A stretch of 64,000 nt of DNA. It comes from an uncultured Spirochaetia bacterium. GTDB lineage: Bacteria; Spirochaetota; Spirochaetia; SZUA-6; Bin103. Positions within the stretch are counted from its first letter, which is position 1. The number at the start of each line of letters is the position of its first letter. Location: assembly GCA_958296075.1 (NCBI GenBank), contig CATQHW010000002.1, forward strand, positions 434,001 to 498,000, read 5' to 3'. The notes below the pieces were generated by a model. That model was not told where the DNA came from, did not search any database, and worked only from the letters and a program-made list of their open reading frames with translations. This document shows, one piece after another, positions 53,698 to 63,341 of the stretch. The translations under genes and the position numbers were made by a program.

Positions 53698-54494
53698 GCG
53701 CCGCAGCACCCGCTCCGCCGACGTTGCTGGACGACCGCGCCGTGGCCGACTACATCGTCCGCGGCTATCTCCTGCTGCAGCTCGACCTGCCGCCCGGCGT
53801 CAACGAACGGATCGCCGCCGCCCTGGACGGCATGCGGAGCAACCCCGGCGACGCCATCACCGGCGCGGTGCCGGAGCTCCATCGCGTCCTCGACCACCCG
53901 CTCGTGCAGGGCGCCCTGACCAGCTTGGCGGGCCGGGATTACCGGGTGATGGATCACCGCCACTGGCACTGCAAGGAGCCGGGCAGCCCGTCCATGCCGT
54001 GGCACCAGGACGGCAAGAACGTGCGCGGCCAAGGTCTGGACCGGTTCCTGGGGCTCTACTATCCGGCCGACGTCACCGCTGACATGGGGCCGACGATCGT
54101 GGTCCCCGGCACCCACTTCCGCAACGCGCCGACCGACCGCATGCGCACCTACACCAACATCCGCGGCCAGGTGCCGCTGGTGGTCGGGGCCGGCGCGTTC
54201 GCCATCACCCACTACGACCTCTGGCATGGCACGGCCGCCAACCGCTCGCTGCGGCGGCGGCACATGATCAAGTTCCTCTTCAGCCGCACGCGGCGCAATG
54301 CGCGGCCGACCTGGGACCACGACCCGGAGGCGATGAGCGGCTCCGGGGACTGGAACCGGCGCGCCGAGTCGGATCGGCCGATCGACCAGTTGCGGTTCGC
54401 CAACCCGTTGAACGTCTCGCAGACCGACCATTATAAGGAGGTCGCCAAGCGGCACGCGGTATGGGCCGAGCTCACGGGAAGGCCGGCGCCGTGA
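53694..54494 (+). CDS. Phytanoyl-CoA dioxygenase (PhyH) family protein
   Basis: A 266-residue Fe(II)/2-oxoglutarate oxygenase. VADYIVRGYLLLQLDLPPGV matches the N-terminal motif. The metal set is H-x-D in PSMPWHQDGKNVRG and His in ITHYDLWHGTAANRS; TIVVPGTHFRNAP is the second hallmark, and RRRHMIKFLFSR carries the Arg for 2OG. It lies between a small coupled gene and the HtrA-type protease, which overlaps it by four bases (GTGA). It differs from the homologue at 50213 in length and sequence, so the two probably act on different substrates. Confidence 0.91.
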   Translation: MSAAAPAPPTLLDDRAVADYIVRGYLLLQLDLPPGVNERIAAALDGMRSNPGDAITGAVPELHRVLDHPLVQGALTSLAGRDYRVMDHRHWHCKEPGSPSMPWHQDGKNVRGQGLDRFLGLYYPADVTADMGPTIVVPGTHFRNAPTDRMRTYTNIRGQVPLVVGAGAFAITHYDLWHGTAANRSLRRRHMIKFLFSRTRRNARPTWDHDPEAMSGSGDWNRRAESDRPIDQLRFANPLNVSQTDHYKEVAKRHAVWAELTGRPAP

Positions 54495-55696
54495 CCGGCA
54501 ATGGCGCCGGCGGCATTCGCGCCGGCCGCCTGTTGGGCGCGGCGGCGGCCGGCGCCGCGCTGACCCTGGCCGGGGTGGGGCTGGGGCTGCTCGCCGCCGG
54601 CGGCGGCGAGGGCGCCGCGGCAGCGCTTGGCGTCCCGGTACCCCCGTCGGCGGCGGTCTCCGCGCAGCCGGTGCAGTGGACGGAATCGACCGTAAGCGGG
54701 CGCTATTACTCGCCCGAGGAGCGCAACAACATCGCCATCTACGACGCGCTCAACGAGAGCGTGGTCAACGTCGCCGCCGTCAGCAACGCGTTCTACCGAT
54801 TCCGCCCCGTTCCCCGGTCCGACAGCGGATCGGGCGTGATCATCGACGGCGACGGCCACGTGCTGACCAGCCACCACGTGATCAGGAACGCGGCGCGGCT
54901 GGCGGTCACGCTCTGGGACGGCAGCGAATACGACGCCGAGATGGTCGGCATGGACCCCGAAAACGACCTCGCGGTGATCCGCTTCGAACCGGGGGACACG
55001 CCGCTGACGGTCATTCCGTTCGGGAATTCGACCGATCTGCGCGTCGGGCAGAAGGTGTTGGCGATCGGCAACCCGTTCGGACAGGATCGTTCGCTGACCA
55101 CCGGCATCGTCTCCGGACTCGGCCGGCCGGTGCAGGCCGACGACGGACTCATCATCCAGGAGATGATCCAGACCGACGCCTCGATCAATCCGGGCAACTC
55201 CGGCGGACCGCTCCTGGACGCGAACGGCCGTATGATCGGCATCAACACGATGATCTTCTCCCCCACCGGCGTATCGGCCGGCATCGGCTTCGCGGTGCCG
55301 GTCGCCACCGCCCGCCGCGTGTTGCCCGAGCTGATGGAGCACGGCGCGGTGCGGCGCGGCTGGATCGACGCGCAGCTCGTACCGATCACCGCCCGCTTGG
55401 CGCGGCAGTTCGGCCTGCCGCGCCGCGATGGGCTGCTGGTCTCCGCGGTACGGCCCGGCTCCACTGCGGCGCAGGCCGGCCTGCGCCGCGGTACCCGCCA
55501 AGTCCGCTGGGGCCAGTCGATGCTCTACGTGGGCGGCGACATCATCGTCGAGGTCGACGGCCGGCCGGTCGGCCTGTTCGGCGACCTGCGGGCCGCACTG
55601 GAGGACAACAAGCCGGGCGAGGAGGTAACGGTAGCCGTGGAACGCGGCGGCCGACTCCTGGAGCTGTCGGTGATGCTGAGCGAACGGCCGCGGTGA
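54491..55696 (+). CDS. HtrA/DegP-family serine protease (S1C + PDZ)
   Basis: A 401-residue envelope protease. The N-terminal membrane anchor is RLLGAAAAGAALTLAGVGLG. The protease domain has the triad H129 (LTSHHVIRNAA), D159 (PENDLAVIRF) and S237 (NPGNSGGPLLD). A single PDZ domain at about 290-395 has GLLVSAVRPGSTAAQAGLRR and GGDIIVEVDGRPV. The GTG at 54491 makes a GTGA overlap with the dioxygenase stop and is preferred to an ATG 30 bases upstream. The uvrB GTG overlaps its stop. It probably degrades misfolded periplasmic proteins. Confidence 0.93.
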   Translation: MTGNGAGGIRAGRLLGAAAAGAALTLAGVGLGLLAAGGGEGAAAALGVPVPPSAAVSAQPVQWTESTVSGRYYSPEERNNIAIYDALNESVVNVAAVSNAFYRFRPVPRSDSGSGVIIDGDGHVLTSHHVIRNAARLAVTLWDGSEYDAEMVGMDPENDLAVIRFEPGDTPLTVIPFGNSTDLRVGQKVLAIGNPFGQDRSLTTGIVSGLGRPVQADDGLIIQEMIQTDASINPGNSGGPLLDANGRMIGINTMIFSPTGVSAGIGFAVPVATARRVLPELMEHGAVRRGWIDAQLVPITARLARQFGLPRRDGLLVSAVRPGSTAAQAGLRRGTRQVRWGQSMLYVGGDIIVEVDGRPVGLFGDLRAALEDNKPGEEVTVAVERGGRLLELSVMLSERPR

Positions 55697-57744
55697 ACCG
55701 GTTCGCCGTCCACGCGCCGTTCCGGCCGGCCGGCGATCAGCAGCGCGCGGCCGACGCGATCGCCGCGGGGCTGGCCGGCGACAAACGGTTTCACACCCTG
55801 AAGGGGGTCACCGGATCGGGCAAGACCTTTACCATGGCCAAGATCGTGGAGGCGTGCCAGCGGCCCACGCTGGTCCTGTCGCACAACAAGACGCTGGCCG
55901 CGCAGCTCTTCCGCGAGTTCAAGGACTTCTTCCCCGACAACGCGGTGGAGTACTTCGTCTCCTACTACGACTACTACCAGCCGGAGGCGTACGTCGCCTC
56001 GCGCGACCTCTACATCGAGAAGGACGCGTCGATCAACGACGAGATCGAACGCATGCGCCTGTCGGCCACCACCTCGCTGGTCGAGCGGCGCGATACGATC
56101 GTGGTGGCGACCGTGTCGTGCATCTACGGCCTGGGCAGTCCGCGCGACTTCCGCGAGATGCGCCTGCAGGTGCGGCTCGGCGACACCCTTGATCTGCGCG
56201 CGCTGCTGCGCGATCTGGTGGCGGTGCAATACGAGCGCAACGACGCAGTGCTCGACCGCTCCACCTTCCGGGTGCGCGGCGACGTACTGGAGATATTCCC
56301 GTCCTACTCGGAACAGGCGGTGCGCGTCGAGTTCTTCGGCGATCAGGTGGAGCGCATCCGCCGCATCGATCCGTTGAACGGCACCGCTCTGGCCGACCTC
56401 GACTACTGCGCCATCTATCCGGCCAAGCACTTCGTCACCCCGCAGGAGCGCATCCGCGCCGCCGCCGCCGCCATCCGCGCCGAACTGCAGGAACGGCTGG
56501 CCGAGCTGCGCGCCGCCGACCGCATGGTGGAGGCGCAGCGCCTGCAGACCCGCACCGAGTACGACCTGGAGATGCTGCAGGAGATGGGCTATTGCCCCGG
56601 CATCGAGAACTACTCCCGGCACCTGAGCGGCCGCGCGCCCGGCGAGCGTCCGGGGGTCCTGATCGACTTCCTGCCGGAGGGCTTTCTGACGATCGTCGAC
56701 GAGTCGCACGTGACCCTGCCGCAGCTCCGCGGCATGTTCGAGGGCGACCGCTCGCGCAAGCAGGCGCTGGTGGAGCACGGCTTCCGCCTGCCGTCGGCGC
56801 TCGACAACCGGCCGCTCACCTACGACGAGTTCGAAGCGCTGGTCGGCCGCCTGCTGTTCGTCTCCGCCACCCCGGGGCCGCGGGAGCTGTCGCTGTCCGA
56901 CCGCGTGGCCGAGCAGGTCATCCGGCCCACCGGTCTGCTCGATCCGCAGATCCACGTCCGGCCGAGCGAGGGCCAGATCGACGATCTGTACGGCGAGATC
57001 CGCGCCCGTGTCGACGCCGGCGAACGCTGCCTGGTCACCACCCTCACCAAGCGCATGTCGGAGGACCTGTCGTCCTATCTGGCCGAGATCGGACTGCGCG
57101 TGCGATACCTCCATTCGGAGGTGGAGACGGTCGAGCGCGTGGAGTTGCTGCGCGACCTGCGGGCGGGCGAGTACGACGTCCTGGTCGGCGTCAACCTGCT
57201 GCGCGAAGGGCTCGATCTTCCCGAGGTGTCGCTGATCGCCATTCTGGACGCCGACAAGATCGGCTTTCTGCGCTCGGCGACGTCGCTGATCCAGATCATC
57301 GGCCGCGCCGCGCGCCACGTGAACGGCACCGTGTTGATGTACGCCGACTCCGAGTCGGAGGCGATGCGAGAGGCGATCGCGGAGACCGAGCGCCGCCGCG
57401 CGATCCAGACGGCGCACAACCGCCGCCACGGCATCACGCCGACCAGCGTCAGAAAGGAGATCCAGCAGCTCCTGGTCCGCAAGGCGGACGAGAAGCGCGA
57501 CGCCGAGGAGCGCGACCTGCGGATACGTCGCGGCGAGTACGACGTGCAGGCGCCGGAGCAGCGCGACGAACTGATCCGCACGCTGGAGCGGGAGATGCTG
57601 GAGCTGGCCGAGGCGCTGGAGTTCGAGCGCGCGGCGGTCCTGCGCGACGAGATCGATCGCCTCAAGGAGGACGCCGGGGCGCCGGCCCCGGCCGGCAACG
57701 GCCGCGGCGGCCGGCGAAGCCGGCGCCGCGGGGCACGGCGGTGA
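55693..57744 (+). CDS. uvrB: UvrABC system protein B (excision nuclease helicase subunit)
   Basis: A 683-residue DNA-repair helicase that loads with UvrA onto lesions and recruits UvrC. Walker A is [20 protein letters not shown]. The beta-hairpin region contains [20 protein letters not shown], the DEAD-like box is [19 protein letters not shown], and the helicase domain has [20 protein letters not shown] and [24 protein letters not shown] domain ([20 protein letters not shown]) precedes an Arg/Gly-rich tail. The GTG start overlaps the protease stop; no ATG fits. All family motifs are intact. Confidence 0.97.
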   Translation: MNRFAVHAPFRPAGDQQRAADAIAAGLAGDKRFHTLKGVTGSGKTFTMAKIVEACQRPTLVLSHNKTLAAQLFREFKDFFPDNAVEYFVSYYDYYQPEAYVASRDLYIEKDASINDEIERMRLSATTSLVERRDTIVVATVSCIYGLGSPRDFREMRLQVRLGDTLDLRALLRDLVAVQYERNDAVLDRSTFRVRGDVLEIFPSYSEQAVRVEFFGDQVERIRRIDPLNGTALADLDYCAIYPAKHFVTPQERIRAAAAAIRAELQERLAELRAADRMVEAQRLQTRTEYDLEMLQEMGYCPGIENYSRHLSGRAPGERPGVLIDFLPEGFLTIVDESHVTLPQLRGMFEGDRSRKQALVEHGFRLPSALDNRPLTYDEFEALVGRLLFVSATPGPRELSLSDRVAEQVIRPTGLLDPQIHVRPSEGQIDDLYGEIRARVDAGERCLVTTLTKRMSEDLSSYLAEIGLRVRYLHSEVETVERVELLRDLRAGEYDVLVGVNLLREGLDLPEVSLIAILDADKIGFLRSATSLIQIIGRAARHVNGTVLMYADSESEAMREAIAETERRRAIQTAHNRRHGITPTSVRKEIQQLLVRKADEKRDAEERDLRIRRGEYDVQAPEQRDELIRTLEREMLELAEALEFERAAVLRDEIDRLKEDAGAPAPAGNGRGGRRSRRRGARR

Positions 57745-58160
57745 CGCGCCCCGCGGCTGGCGTGGCGGCGCTGGCCATGGCGGCGGTGGTCGCGGCGTGC
57801 GAAGCCCCGAAGATACAGCAGGCTCTGGCGCTGCCGCCGACTCCGGTGCTGGCGATGTCGACGCGCTGGGCGGTCGTCCAGGCCGCGGTGCTGCGCCTGC
57901 GCGATGAGCCGACGTTGAACGGTCAGGTGCTGTCGTGGCTGCCGGAAGGGACCCGCGTCGAGGTGTTGATGCGGACGCCGGATACCGTGGATGTCGACGG
58001 ACAGACCGACCACTGGTATCAGGTCAACCACAACGGCGTGCGCGGCTGGACGTTCGGCGCCTTCATCACGGTGGTGACCGCGCATGCGGGGACGGCCGCC
58101 GATGCCGCCGAGCGCCCGCCGGACGCCGCCGCCGACCCCGCCCCGGCGGCCGGCTCCTGA
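57741..58160 (+). CDS. SH3-domain lipoprotein
   Basis: A 139-residue putative lipoprotein. The GTG start overlaps the uvrB stop (GTGA). The N-terminus VAALAMAAVVAACEAPKIQQ has a lipobox-like VVAAC cleavage site. Residues about 40-110 form a bacterial SH3 domain: AVLRLRDEPTLNGQVLSWLP, GTRVEVLMRTPDTVD and HWYQVNHNGVRGWTFGAFIT. The tail is Ala/Pro-rich. SH3b domains in exported proteins usually contact peptidoglycan or other envelope proteins. Confidence 0.85.
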   Translation: MTRPAAGVAALAMAAVVAACEAPKIQQALALPPTPVLAMSTRWAVVQAAVLRLRDEPTLNGQVLSWLPEGTRVEVLMRTPDTVDVDGQTDHWYQVNHNGVRGWTFGAFITVVTAHAGTAADAAERPPDAAADPAPAAGS

Positions 58161-58187
58161 GCGCCCTGGACCGCCGGAACCGATCCG

Positions 58188-59753
58188 TTGAGCATCCCGT
58201 TCGATGACCTTCTCGCCTGGCTCCGGGCCTGGGCGTTGCCGCCGCTCATGGGAGCCGTCATCGGCTATGCCACCAACTTCGTGGCGATCCGCATGCTGTT
58301 CCGGCCGCTGCGGCAGAAGCGCCTCCTAGGCATCCCGGTGCCGTTTACGCCGGGCGTGATCCCGCGCCAGCGGCGCCAGCTCGCGCGCAGCATCGCCGGG
58401 GTGGTCGCGCGCGAGCTGCTCACCGCGGACGCGATCCGCGCCCATCTGCAGCGTCCCGATTTCGCTGCGCGCCTGCGCGAGCAACTCGCGGCGCTTACCG
58501 CCGAGCTGCTCGGCATGCCGGTACGGAAGCTGGCGAGCGCGGTTCAGGACGCGCGGCCGCACGTCGAACGCGGGGTGACCATGCTGCTGCACCGGCTGTT
58601 TCGCTCGCGCGACTTCATCTACGCGCTGCGGGGACTGGTCGGCCGCGCGGTGGAGACCGCCGGCAGCCGCACGCTGGGCGAGGTGGCGGCAGATCTGACG
58701 CTTTCGGACTTCGTCGGCCGGCGACTCATCCCCCGGCTGTCCGATCCCGAGGTGGGGCGGCAGATCGGCCGCGCGGTCAACGACGTCGCCGCCCGGCCGG
58801 AGGCGGCGGTGGGCGACCTGCTGTCGCCGGCCCTCGCCGAGCGCATCACCGCCCTGTTGCCGGCGATCGCGCCGCCGCTGATGCGCGAGCTGATCGGCTG
58901 GCTGCGGCGGCCGGCCATGCGCGGCGAATTGGAGATGCGCGGACGGCTCCTGCTGCGCAACGCGCTCGACCGGCTCAACGTGATGCAGAAGTTTTTCATC
59001 GGAGCGGCGCAGTACGACCGCACGCTCCGCGAACGCATGCCGGAGATCGTCGATGACGCGCTGCGCCAACTGGAGCAGACCGCCGGCGACCCGGAGGTGG
59101 CGGCGCACATGCAGGAAGCGTTGCGCGAGCGGCTCGACGCGGCCCGCGAACGGCCGCTGGCGGACGTGTTGCCCGATTCCTCCGAGCAGCGCATCGCCGA
59201 GCTCTGGGGCGCCCTGGCGGCGGGACCGCTCGCCGCCATCGTCGATACCGTGTTGCGGCGGTTCCTGGAGGAGCACGGCCGGACGCCGGTCGCGGAGCTT
59301 GCGGCGCGTTACCTGGGCGTGTCGGTGAGCGATACGGTCGACGAGGTCTCGCAGCGGCTGCTGCGCTATCTCGCGGACGAACGGACGGCGCGGTCGGTGG
59401 CCTCGCAGGTGGCTGCCGCCGTCGATCGGCTGGCCGAGTCGGGCGACGTTACCCTTGCGGAGCTGCTTGCCGTCGGCGATGGCGCCAAGGCCGCGCTGGA
59501 CGGCGCGGCCGCCGCCTGGGCCGAGCGGGTGCTGGTGCAGCAGGTGCCGGCGATGGTGGCCGCGCTCGACGTCGAGCGGCTGGTGATAGACCGCATCGAC
59601 CGCCTGGAGGTGCGCGACGTGGAGCGTATCCTGCTCACGGTGATCGCCCGCCACCTGAAGTGGATCAACCTGTTCGGAGCGCTGATCGGGTCGCTGATCG
59701 GCCTCTCGCAGTTAGCTCTGCGCGGCGCCGGGGCTGCCGGCGCGGGCCTCTGA
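58188..59753 (+). CDS. DUF445 family membrane protein
   Basis: A 521-residue protein anchored at both ends. The N-terminal hydrophobic segment is LPPLMGAVIGYATNFVAIRM, followed by FRPLRQKRLLGIPVPFTPGV IP, the signature of DUF445/YheB proteins. Most of the protein is long amphipathic helices (repeated RL..L..R patterns). The C-terminus is WINLFGALIGSLIGLSQLAL. The start is TTG at 58188. The role is unknown; YheB-type proteins are associated with the envelope. Its last 42 bases overlap the convergent DUF6675-like gene. Confidence 0.9.
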   Translation: MSIPFDDLLAWLRAWALPPLMGAVIGYATNFVAIRMLFRPLRQKRLLGIPVPFTPGVIPRQRRQLARSIAGVVARELLTADAIRAHLQRPDFAARLREQLAALTAELLGMPVRKLASAVQDARPHVERGVTMLLHRLFRSRDFIYALRGLVGRAVETAGSRTLGEVAADLTLSDFVGRRLIPRLSDPEVGRQIGRAVNDVAARPEAAVGDLLSPALAERITALLPAIAPPLMRELIGWLRRPAMRGELEMRGRLLLRNALDRLNVMQKFFIGAAQYDRTLRERMPEIVDDALRQLEQTAGDPEVAAHMQEALRERLDAARERPLADVLPDSSEQRIAELWGALAAGPLAAIVDTVLRRFLEEHGRTPVAELAARYLGVSVSDTVDEVSQRLLRYLADERTARSVASQVAAAVDRLAESGDVTLAELLAVGDGAKAALDGAAAAWAERVLVQQVPAMVAALDVERLVIDRIDRLEVRDVERILLTVIARHLKWINLFGALIGSLIGLSQLALRGAGAAGAGL

Positions 59754-60590
59754 GCCGGTGTCGCTCCGCCGCCCGGCGACCACGGAGGCGCGCGCGCGGA
59801 TCCAATCCGCCATCGCCGCCAGGCGGTTGCGCAGCGAGTCTTCCACCAAGGCCTCGAGGAACGGCACCTCCGGCGCCTGCGCGGCCACCAGTCCGTACAG
59901 CGCCCGCGGCTCGTCTCCGCCGGCGGGGGCGATCAGCAGCGCGATCAGCAACCGCTCGGGGTCGATCAGCGGAAACACCAGCAGGCTGAGGCCCCGCAGG
60001 TTGCTGACGATGAGCAGGATGGCGTCGTCCGCGGTGCGGTACTCGAGCCGAAACGGCGTGGTGCCGAACCGGGCGTCGTCGACGAGCGCGTACGCCACGT
60101 CATGGCCGTCGGGCGACGGAATCGGGTCCGCGGTCGCGGCGCCGCTCCCGTCGATCGCGTGCGCCGTGTTGAACAGGACCCGCTCGTCCCGGTGCCAGAC
60201 CGAGAAGTATCGGATGCCCGCCAGGGTGCTGATCGCGTGCAACGCGTCGTACAGATCGGCGGTGGTAGCGCCGTCGAGCCGGATCTCGCCGCGCGTCTCG
60301 AACGCGTGGCTCGGCATCAGGGCGGAGAACCGTTCGTGCACCTCCTGCCCGAGCGCGATGTCGGCCGGTATGCAGGCCAAGCCGTCGATCGCGCGCTGTA
60401 CGGCCGGGAGCTCGCGGCCGCCGCCGGCCGTGTGGCCGGACGGCAGGCACGCCGGCGTCGCCTCCGCCCCGGCCGCAGCCGGCAGGAGCAGGAGCAGCGC
60501 CGCCGCCAGTGCGTATCGCGCGGGGCGGCGCGGGAGTCCGCGATGCGAACCGCCGCGGTAGCGCTGGCCGGCGGCGGCACGGCCGGTCAC
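59712..60590 (-). CDS. DUF6675-like exported protein
   Basis: A ~265-292-residue exported protein with signal sequence RPARYALAAALLLLLPAAAG ending AGAEA. The mature part includes CLPSGHTAGGGRELPAVQRA, LMPSHAFETRGEIRLDGATT, IRYFSVWHRDERVLFNTAHA and IVSNLRGLSLLVFPLIDPER. This resembles DUF6675 proteins, which I associate with spirochaetes. No ATG exists: the nearest GTG (60590) puts 48 bases in divergent overlap with murG, so the true start is uncertain. The function is unknown. Convergent overlap with DUF445 at the 3' end. Confidence 0.65.
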   Translation of the reverse strand: MTGRAAAGQRYRGGSHRGLPRRPARYALAAALLLLLPAAAGAEATPACLPSGHTAGGGRELPAVQRAIDGLACIPADIALGQEVHERFSALMPSHAFETRGEIRLDGATTADLYDALHAISTLAGIRYFSVWHRDERVLFNTAHAIDGSGAATADPIPSPDGHDVAYALVDDARFGTTPFRLEYRTADDAILLIVSNLRGLSLLVFPLIDPERLLIALLIAPAGGDEPRALYGLVAAQAPEVPFLEALVEDSLRNRLAAMADWIRARASVVAGRRSDTGSEARAGSPGAAQS

Positions 60591-61634
60591 GTCCATCCCG
60601 GCCTGGAGGTGGCGCGCGTGCTGCGGGAGCGCGGCCTGCGCGTGTTCTGGCTCGGCACGCGCGGTGCCCTGGAGACTCGTCTGGTGCGCGCGGCCGGCAT
60701 CGAGTTCCATGCGGTTCCTGCCGGTAAGTTGCGACGATATGCCTCGTTGCGCAACGTCACCGACGTCGGCCGTACCGGGGCGGGCGTCCTGGCCTCGGCG
60801 CGTATCCTGCGCCGCGAAGGCGCCTGCGTCCTGTTCGCCAAGGGCGGCTTCGCCAGCGTGCCGCCGGCAGCGGCGGCGGCGCTGCTCGGCATTCCGGTCG
60901 TCACGCACGAGTCGGACAGCACCGCCGGTCTGGCGACCAGCATCATCTCGCTGGTCGCCCGGCGGGTGCTGCTCTCCTGGCCGGCGGCGGCGGCCGGGCT
61001 GCCGCTGCCGGCGCGCGCCCGGCTCACCGGTCTGCCGGTGCGGGCGGCGCTGCGCGCCGGGGATCGACGCCGCGGGCGGGAGCTGCTGGGCGCCGGCGAC
61101 GGCACGCGGGTCATGCTGGTACTGGGGGGCAGCCTCGGCGCCGTAACGCTGAATCGCATGGTGCGCGAAGCCAAGGCCGATCTGATCCGTGACTGGATGG
61201 TGGTTCATCAGACCGGCCACCACCGCGGCGCGCAGGCCGTCGATGAGCCGCGCTACCGGGCGCGGACGTACTTCGACGACGAGTTTCCCGACCTGCTGGC
61301 AGCGGCCGACCTTGCCGTGAGCCGGGCCGGCGCGACCGCGGTCGCGGAGTTCGCCGCGACCGGCACCGCCGCCGTGCTGGTGCCGCTGCCGCGCACCGTC
61401 AGCCGCGGCGAGCAGCTCGCCAACGCCCGCCTGGTGGCCGCTGCCGGCGCCGCGCTGGTACTGCAACCGGGAGCGCAGACCGCGTCCGGGCTGTTGCGCT
61501 GCGCCCGCCGGTTGACCGACGATCGGCAACGCGCGCGGATGGCCGCCGCGGTCCGTTCCCTGGATCGGCCGGACGCCACCGGCGCCGTGGTGCGGCACAC
61601 GCTGCGCGCCGGACGGCTGGGGGTGACCGGATGA
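60543..61634 (+). CDS. murG: UDP-N-acetylglucosamine-N-acetylmuramyl-peptide transferase MurG
   Basis: A 363-residue peripheral membrane glycosyltransferase making lipid II. The first G loop is VALAGGGTAGHVHPGLEVAR. FAKGGFASVPPAAAAALLGI and PVVTHESDSTAGLATSII follow, where most MurG proteins have HEQN; here the motif is HESD. MLVLGGSLGAVTLNRMV is the third G loop and AVSRAGATAVAEFAATGTAA the donor-binding motif. It starts MRTAAVALAGG at 60543 and overlaps cvpA by four bases. Confidence 0.92.
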   Translation: MRTAAVALAGGGTAGHVHPGLEVARVLRERGLRVFWLGTRGALETRLVRAAGIEFHAVPAGKLRRYASLRNVTDVGRTGAGVLASARILRREGACVLFAKGGFASVPPAAAAALLGIPVVTHESDSTAGLATSIISLVARRVLLSWPAAAAGLPLPARARLTGLPVRAALRAGDRRRGRELLGAGDGTRVMLVLGGSLGAVTLNRMVREAKADLIRDWMVVHQTGHHRGAQAVDEPRYRARTYFDDEFPDLLAAADLAVSRAGATAVAEFAATGTAAVLVPLPRTVSRGEQLANARLVAAAGAALVLQPGAQTASGLLRCARRLTDDRQRARMAAAVRSLDRPDATGAVVRHTLRAGRLGVTG

Positions 61635-62188
61635 CGGAATTTGCGGAGGGTCTGCTCGATCGACTGCCGGGCGTCGTGGACCGCGTGGCCGTCGTGCTGG
61701 CCGAGCTCGGCACCCTCGACGTGGTGATCATCCTGATCACCCTGATCCTGATGATACGCGCCGGCATCCGCGGCTTCGTGGCGGAGGCGTTCGGCGTGGC
61801 ATCGGTCGTCGCCGGCATCGCCGTGGCGGCAGTGCTGGTGGTACCGGCAAGCGCCTACGTCGATGCCGCCGTCGGCAGCGATTCGTTCTGGAACAAGATA
61901 ATCGCCTTCCTGGCGCTCTTCCTGGCGACCTACGCGGTGTTCAAGCTGGTGGAGCATGTCCTGCGACGCCTGTCGCGCACCCTGCGCCTGCAGCAGCTCG
62001 ATCACGTCTTCGGGGTGGCGCTGGGCGTCGCCGAAGGGGTGGTCATCGGCGCCGTCGTGATCGCCGGCATGCACGCCCAGCCGTGGTTCGAGGTCGCCGC
62101 GATCCTGGAGGGGAGTGTGGCGGCGCAGATGGCCGAGCAGATCCTGGGGATCGGCTCGCCAGCGGTCGAGGGCGCGATCGATGTTTGA
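61631..62188 (+). CDS. cvpA: CvpA family membrane protein
   Basis: A 185-residue protein with four membrane segments: LDVVIILITLILMIRAGIRG, AFGVASVVAGIAVAAVLVVP, WNKIIAFLALFLATYAVFKL and LDHVFGVALGVAEGVVIGAV. The D-x8-11-G-x-R-G-F arrangement (RAGIRGFVAEAFG) is the CvpA hallmark. CvpA proteins affect envelope stress resistance and, in E. coli, colicin V production. It overlaps murG (ATGA) and the next gene (8 bases). Confidence 0.9.
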   Translation: MTEFAEGLLDRLPGVVDRVAVVLAELGTLDVVIILITLILMIRAGIRGFVAEAFGVASVVAGIAVAAVLVVPASAYVDAAVGSDSFWNKIIAFLALFLATYAVFKLVEHVLRRLSRTLRLQQLDHVFGVALGVAEGVVIGAVVIAGMHAQPWFEVAAILEGSVAAQMAEQILGIGSPAVEGAIDV

Positions 62189-63341
62189 CGGCCTCATCGG
62201 CCACGACGTCACCGCCGCGCGCCTGCGTGACGCGGTGCGGGACGGATCGCTCGCGCCGGCCGTCCTGTTCGAGGGGCCGCCGGCCGCCGGCAAGCTGACC
62301 GCGGCGCTGGAGCTTGGCCGTGCGCTGAACTGCGCGGCCGGCGCTCCGCCGGATTGCCGCTGCGCGTCGTGCGGGAACCACCGGGCGCTGCAGGACCCGC
62401 ACGTGCTGACGGTGGGCGGCCGCGACTTCGCCGCCGAGATCGCCGCCGCGTCGGCAGCGCTCAGCCGCTCCCCCGCGCCTGCGTCCCGCGAGCTGTTCGT
62501 GCGCTCGGTGCGCGCCCTGACCCGCCGGTTCGACGACCTGCTATGGACCGGCTCCGAGCCACGACTGCGCCGCCTGCGATCCCGCGTGGCCGACCTGGAG
62601 GACCGCCTGGAACGGTCGCGCACCGGCGGCGCGGCGGACGCCGCGGCCGAGCTGGCGCGCGCGGCGAACCTGGAGGCGGTATCGGTGAACGCCGTGCGCG
62701 CGATCGAAACCTGGGCGCGGGTGGCGACCCCGGGGGTCAAGGTGATCATCGTGGAGGTGCGGCGCTGGCTGCCGGAGCCGGCATCCAACGCGCTGCTGCG
62801 CACGGTCGAAGAGCCGCCGCGGCGCACCCACTTCATCTTTACCGCCCCTTCATCGCAGGCGCTCATCCCCACCCTGCTGTCGCGGCTGGCGCGCTATCGG
62901 TTCGGCGACCGGAGTCGGGCCGATCAGCGCCGCGTGATCGCGGAGGTGTTCGGCGACCCGCAGGCCGCCGCCACCACGATAGCCGACTACCTCGCCGCCG
63001 CCGGCGCGGCGGTCGCGTCCGCCGGCGCATCCGACGATCTGCGGCGCGCTGCGGCGCGGTTCTGCGATGCTGCGCTGGCGGGCGGCGCGGACGCCGCCGC
63101 CGTCCCGACGGCCGACCGCGACGCGGGTTTCGCGTTCCTGCAGGCCTGTTCCGAGCGCCTGCGAGCCCTGCTCAGGTCGCCGGCGCGCGCCGCCGAGGTG
63201 CAGCGCATCGAGCGCTGGTACCGCTTTCTCGACGACGCGGCATGGAGGGTGAAGACCATGAACATGAGCCCGGAGGCGACCATCGCCGACATCGCGCGCC
63301 GCATGGCTGCCGGCGGCGATCCGCCGATGAGGCGCTGGTGA
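62181..63341 (+). CDS. DNA polymerase III delta-prime-like clamp-loader subunit
   Basis: A 386-residue AAA+ protein of the HolB/DnaX group. The N-terminus is MFDGLIGHDVTAARLRDAVR and the P-loop is LFEGPPAAGKLTAALELGRA, where GKL replaces the usual GKT/S. The zinc module reads DCRCASCGNHRALQ. VKVIIVEVRRWLPEPASNAL and LLRTVEEPPRRTHFIFTAPS correspond to Walker B (degenerate, no DE) and the sensor/SRC region. An ATP-incompetent delta-prime role is therefore likelier than gamma/tau. A ~90-residue Arg-rich insert between zinc module and Walker B is unusual. Confidence 0.8.
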   Translation: MFDGLIGHDVTAARLRDAVRDGSLAPAVLFEGPPAAGKLTAALELGRALNCAAGAPPDCRCASCGNHRALQDPHVLTVGGRDFAAEIAAASAALSRSPAPASRELFVRSVRALTRRFDDLLWTGSEPRLRRLRSRVADLEDRLERSRTGGAADAAAELARAANLEAVSVNAVRAIETWARVATPGVKVIIVEVRRWLPEPASNALLRTVEEPPRRTHFIFTAPSSQALIPTLLSRLARYRFGDRSRADQRRVIAEVFGDPQAAATTIADYLAAAGAAVASAGASDDLRRAAARFCDAALAGGADAAAVPTADRDAGFAFLQACSERLRALLRSPARAAEVQRIERWYRFLDDAAWRVKTMNMSPEATIADIARRMAAGGDPPMRRW

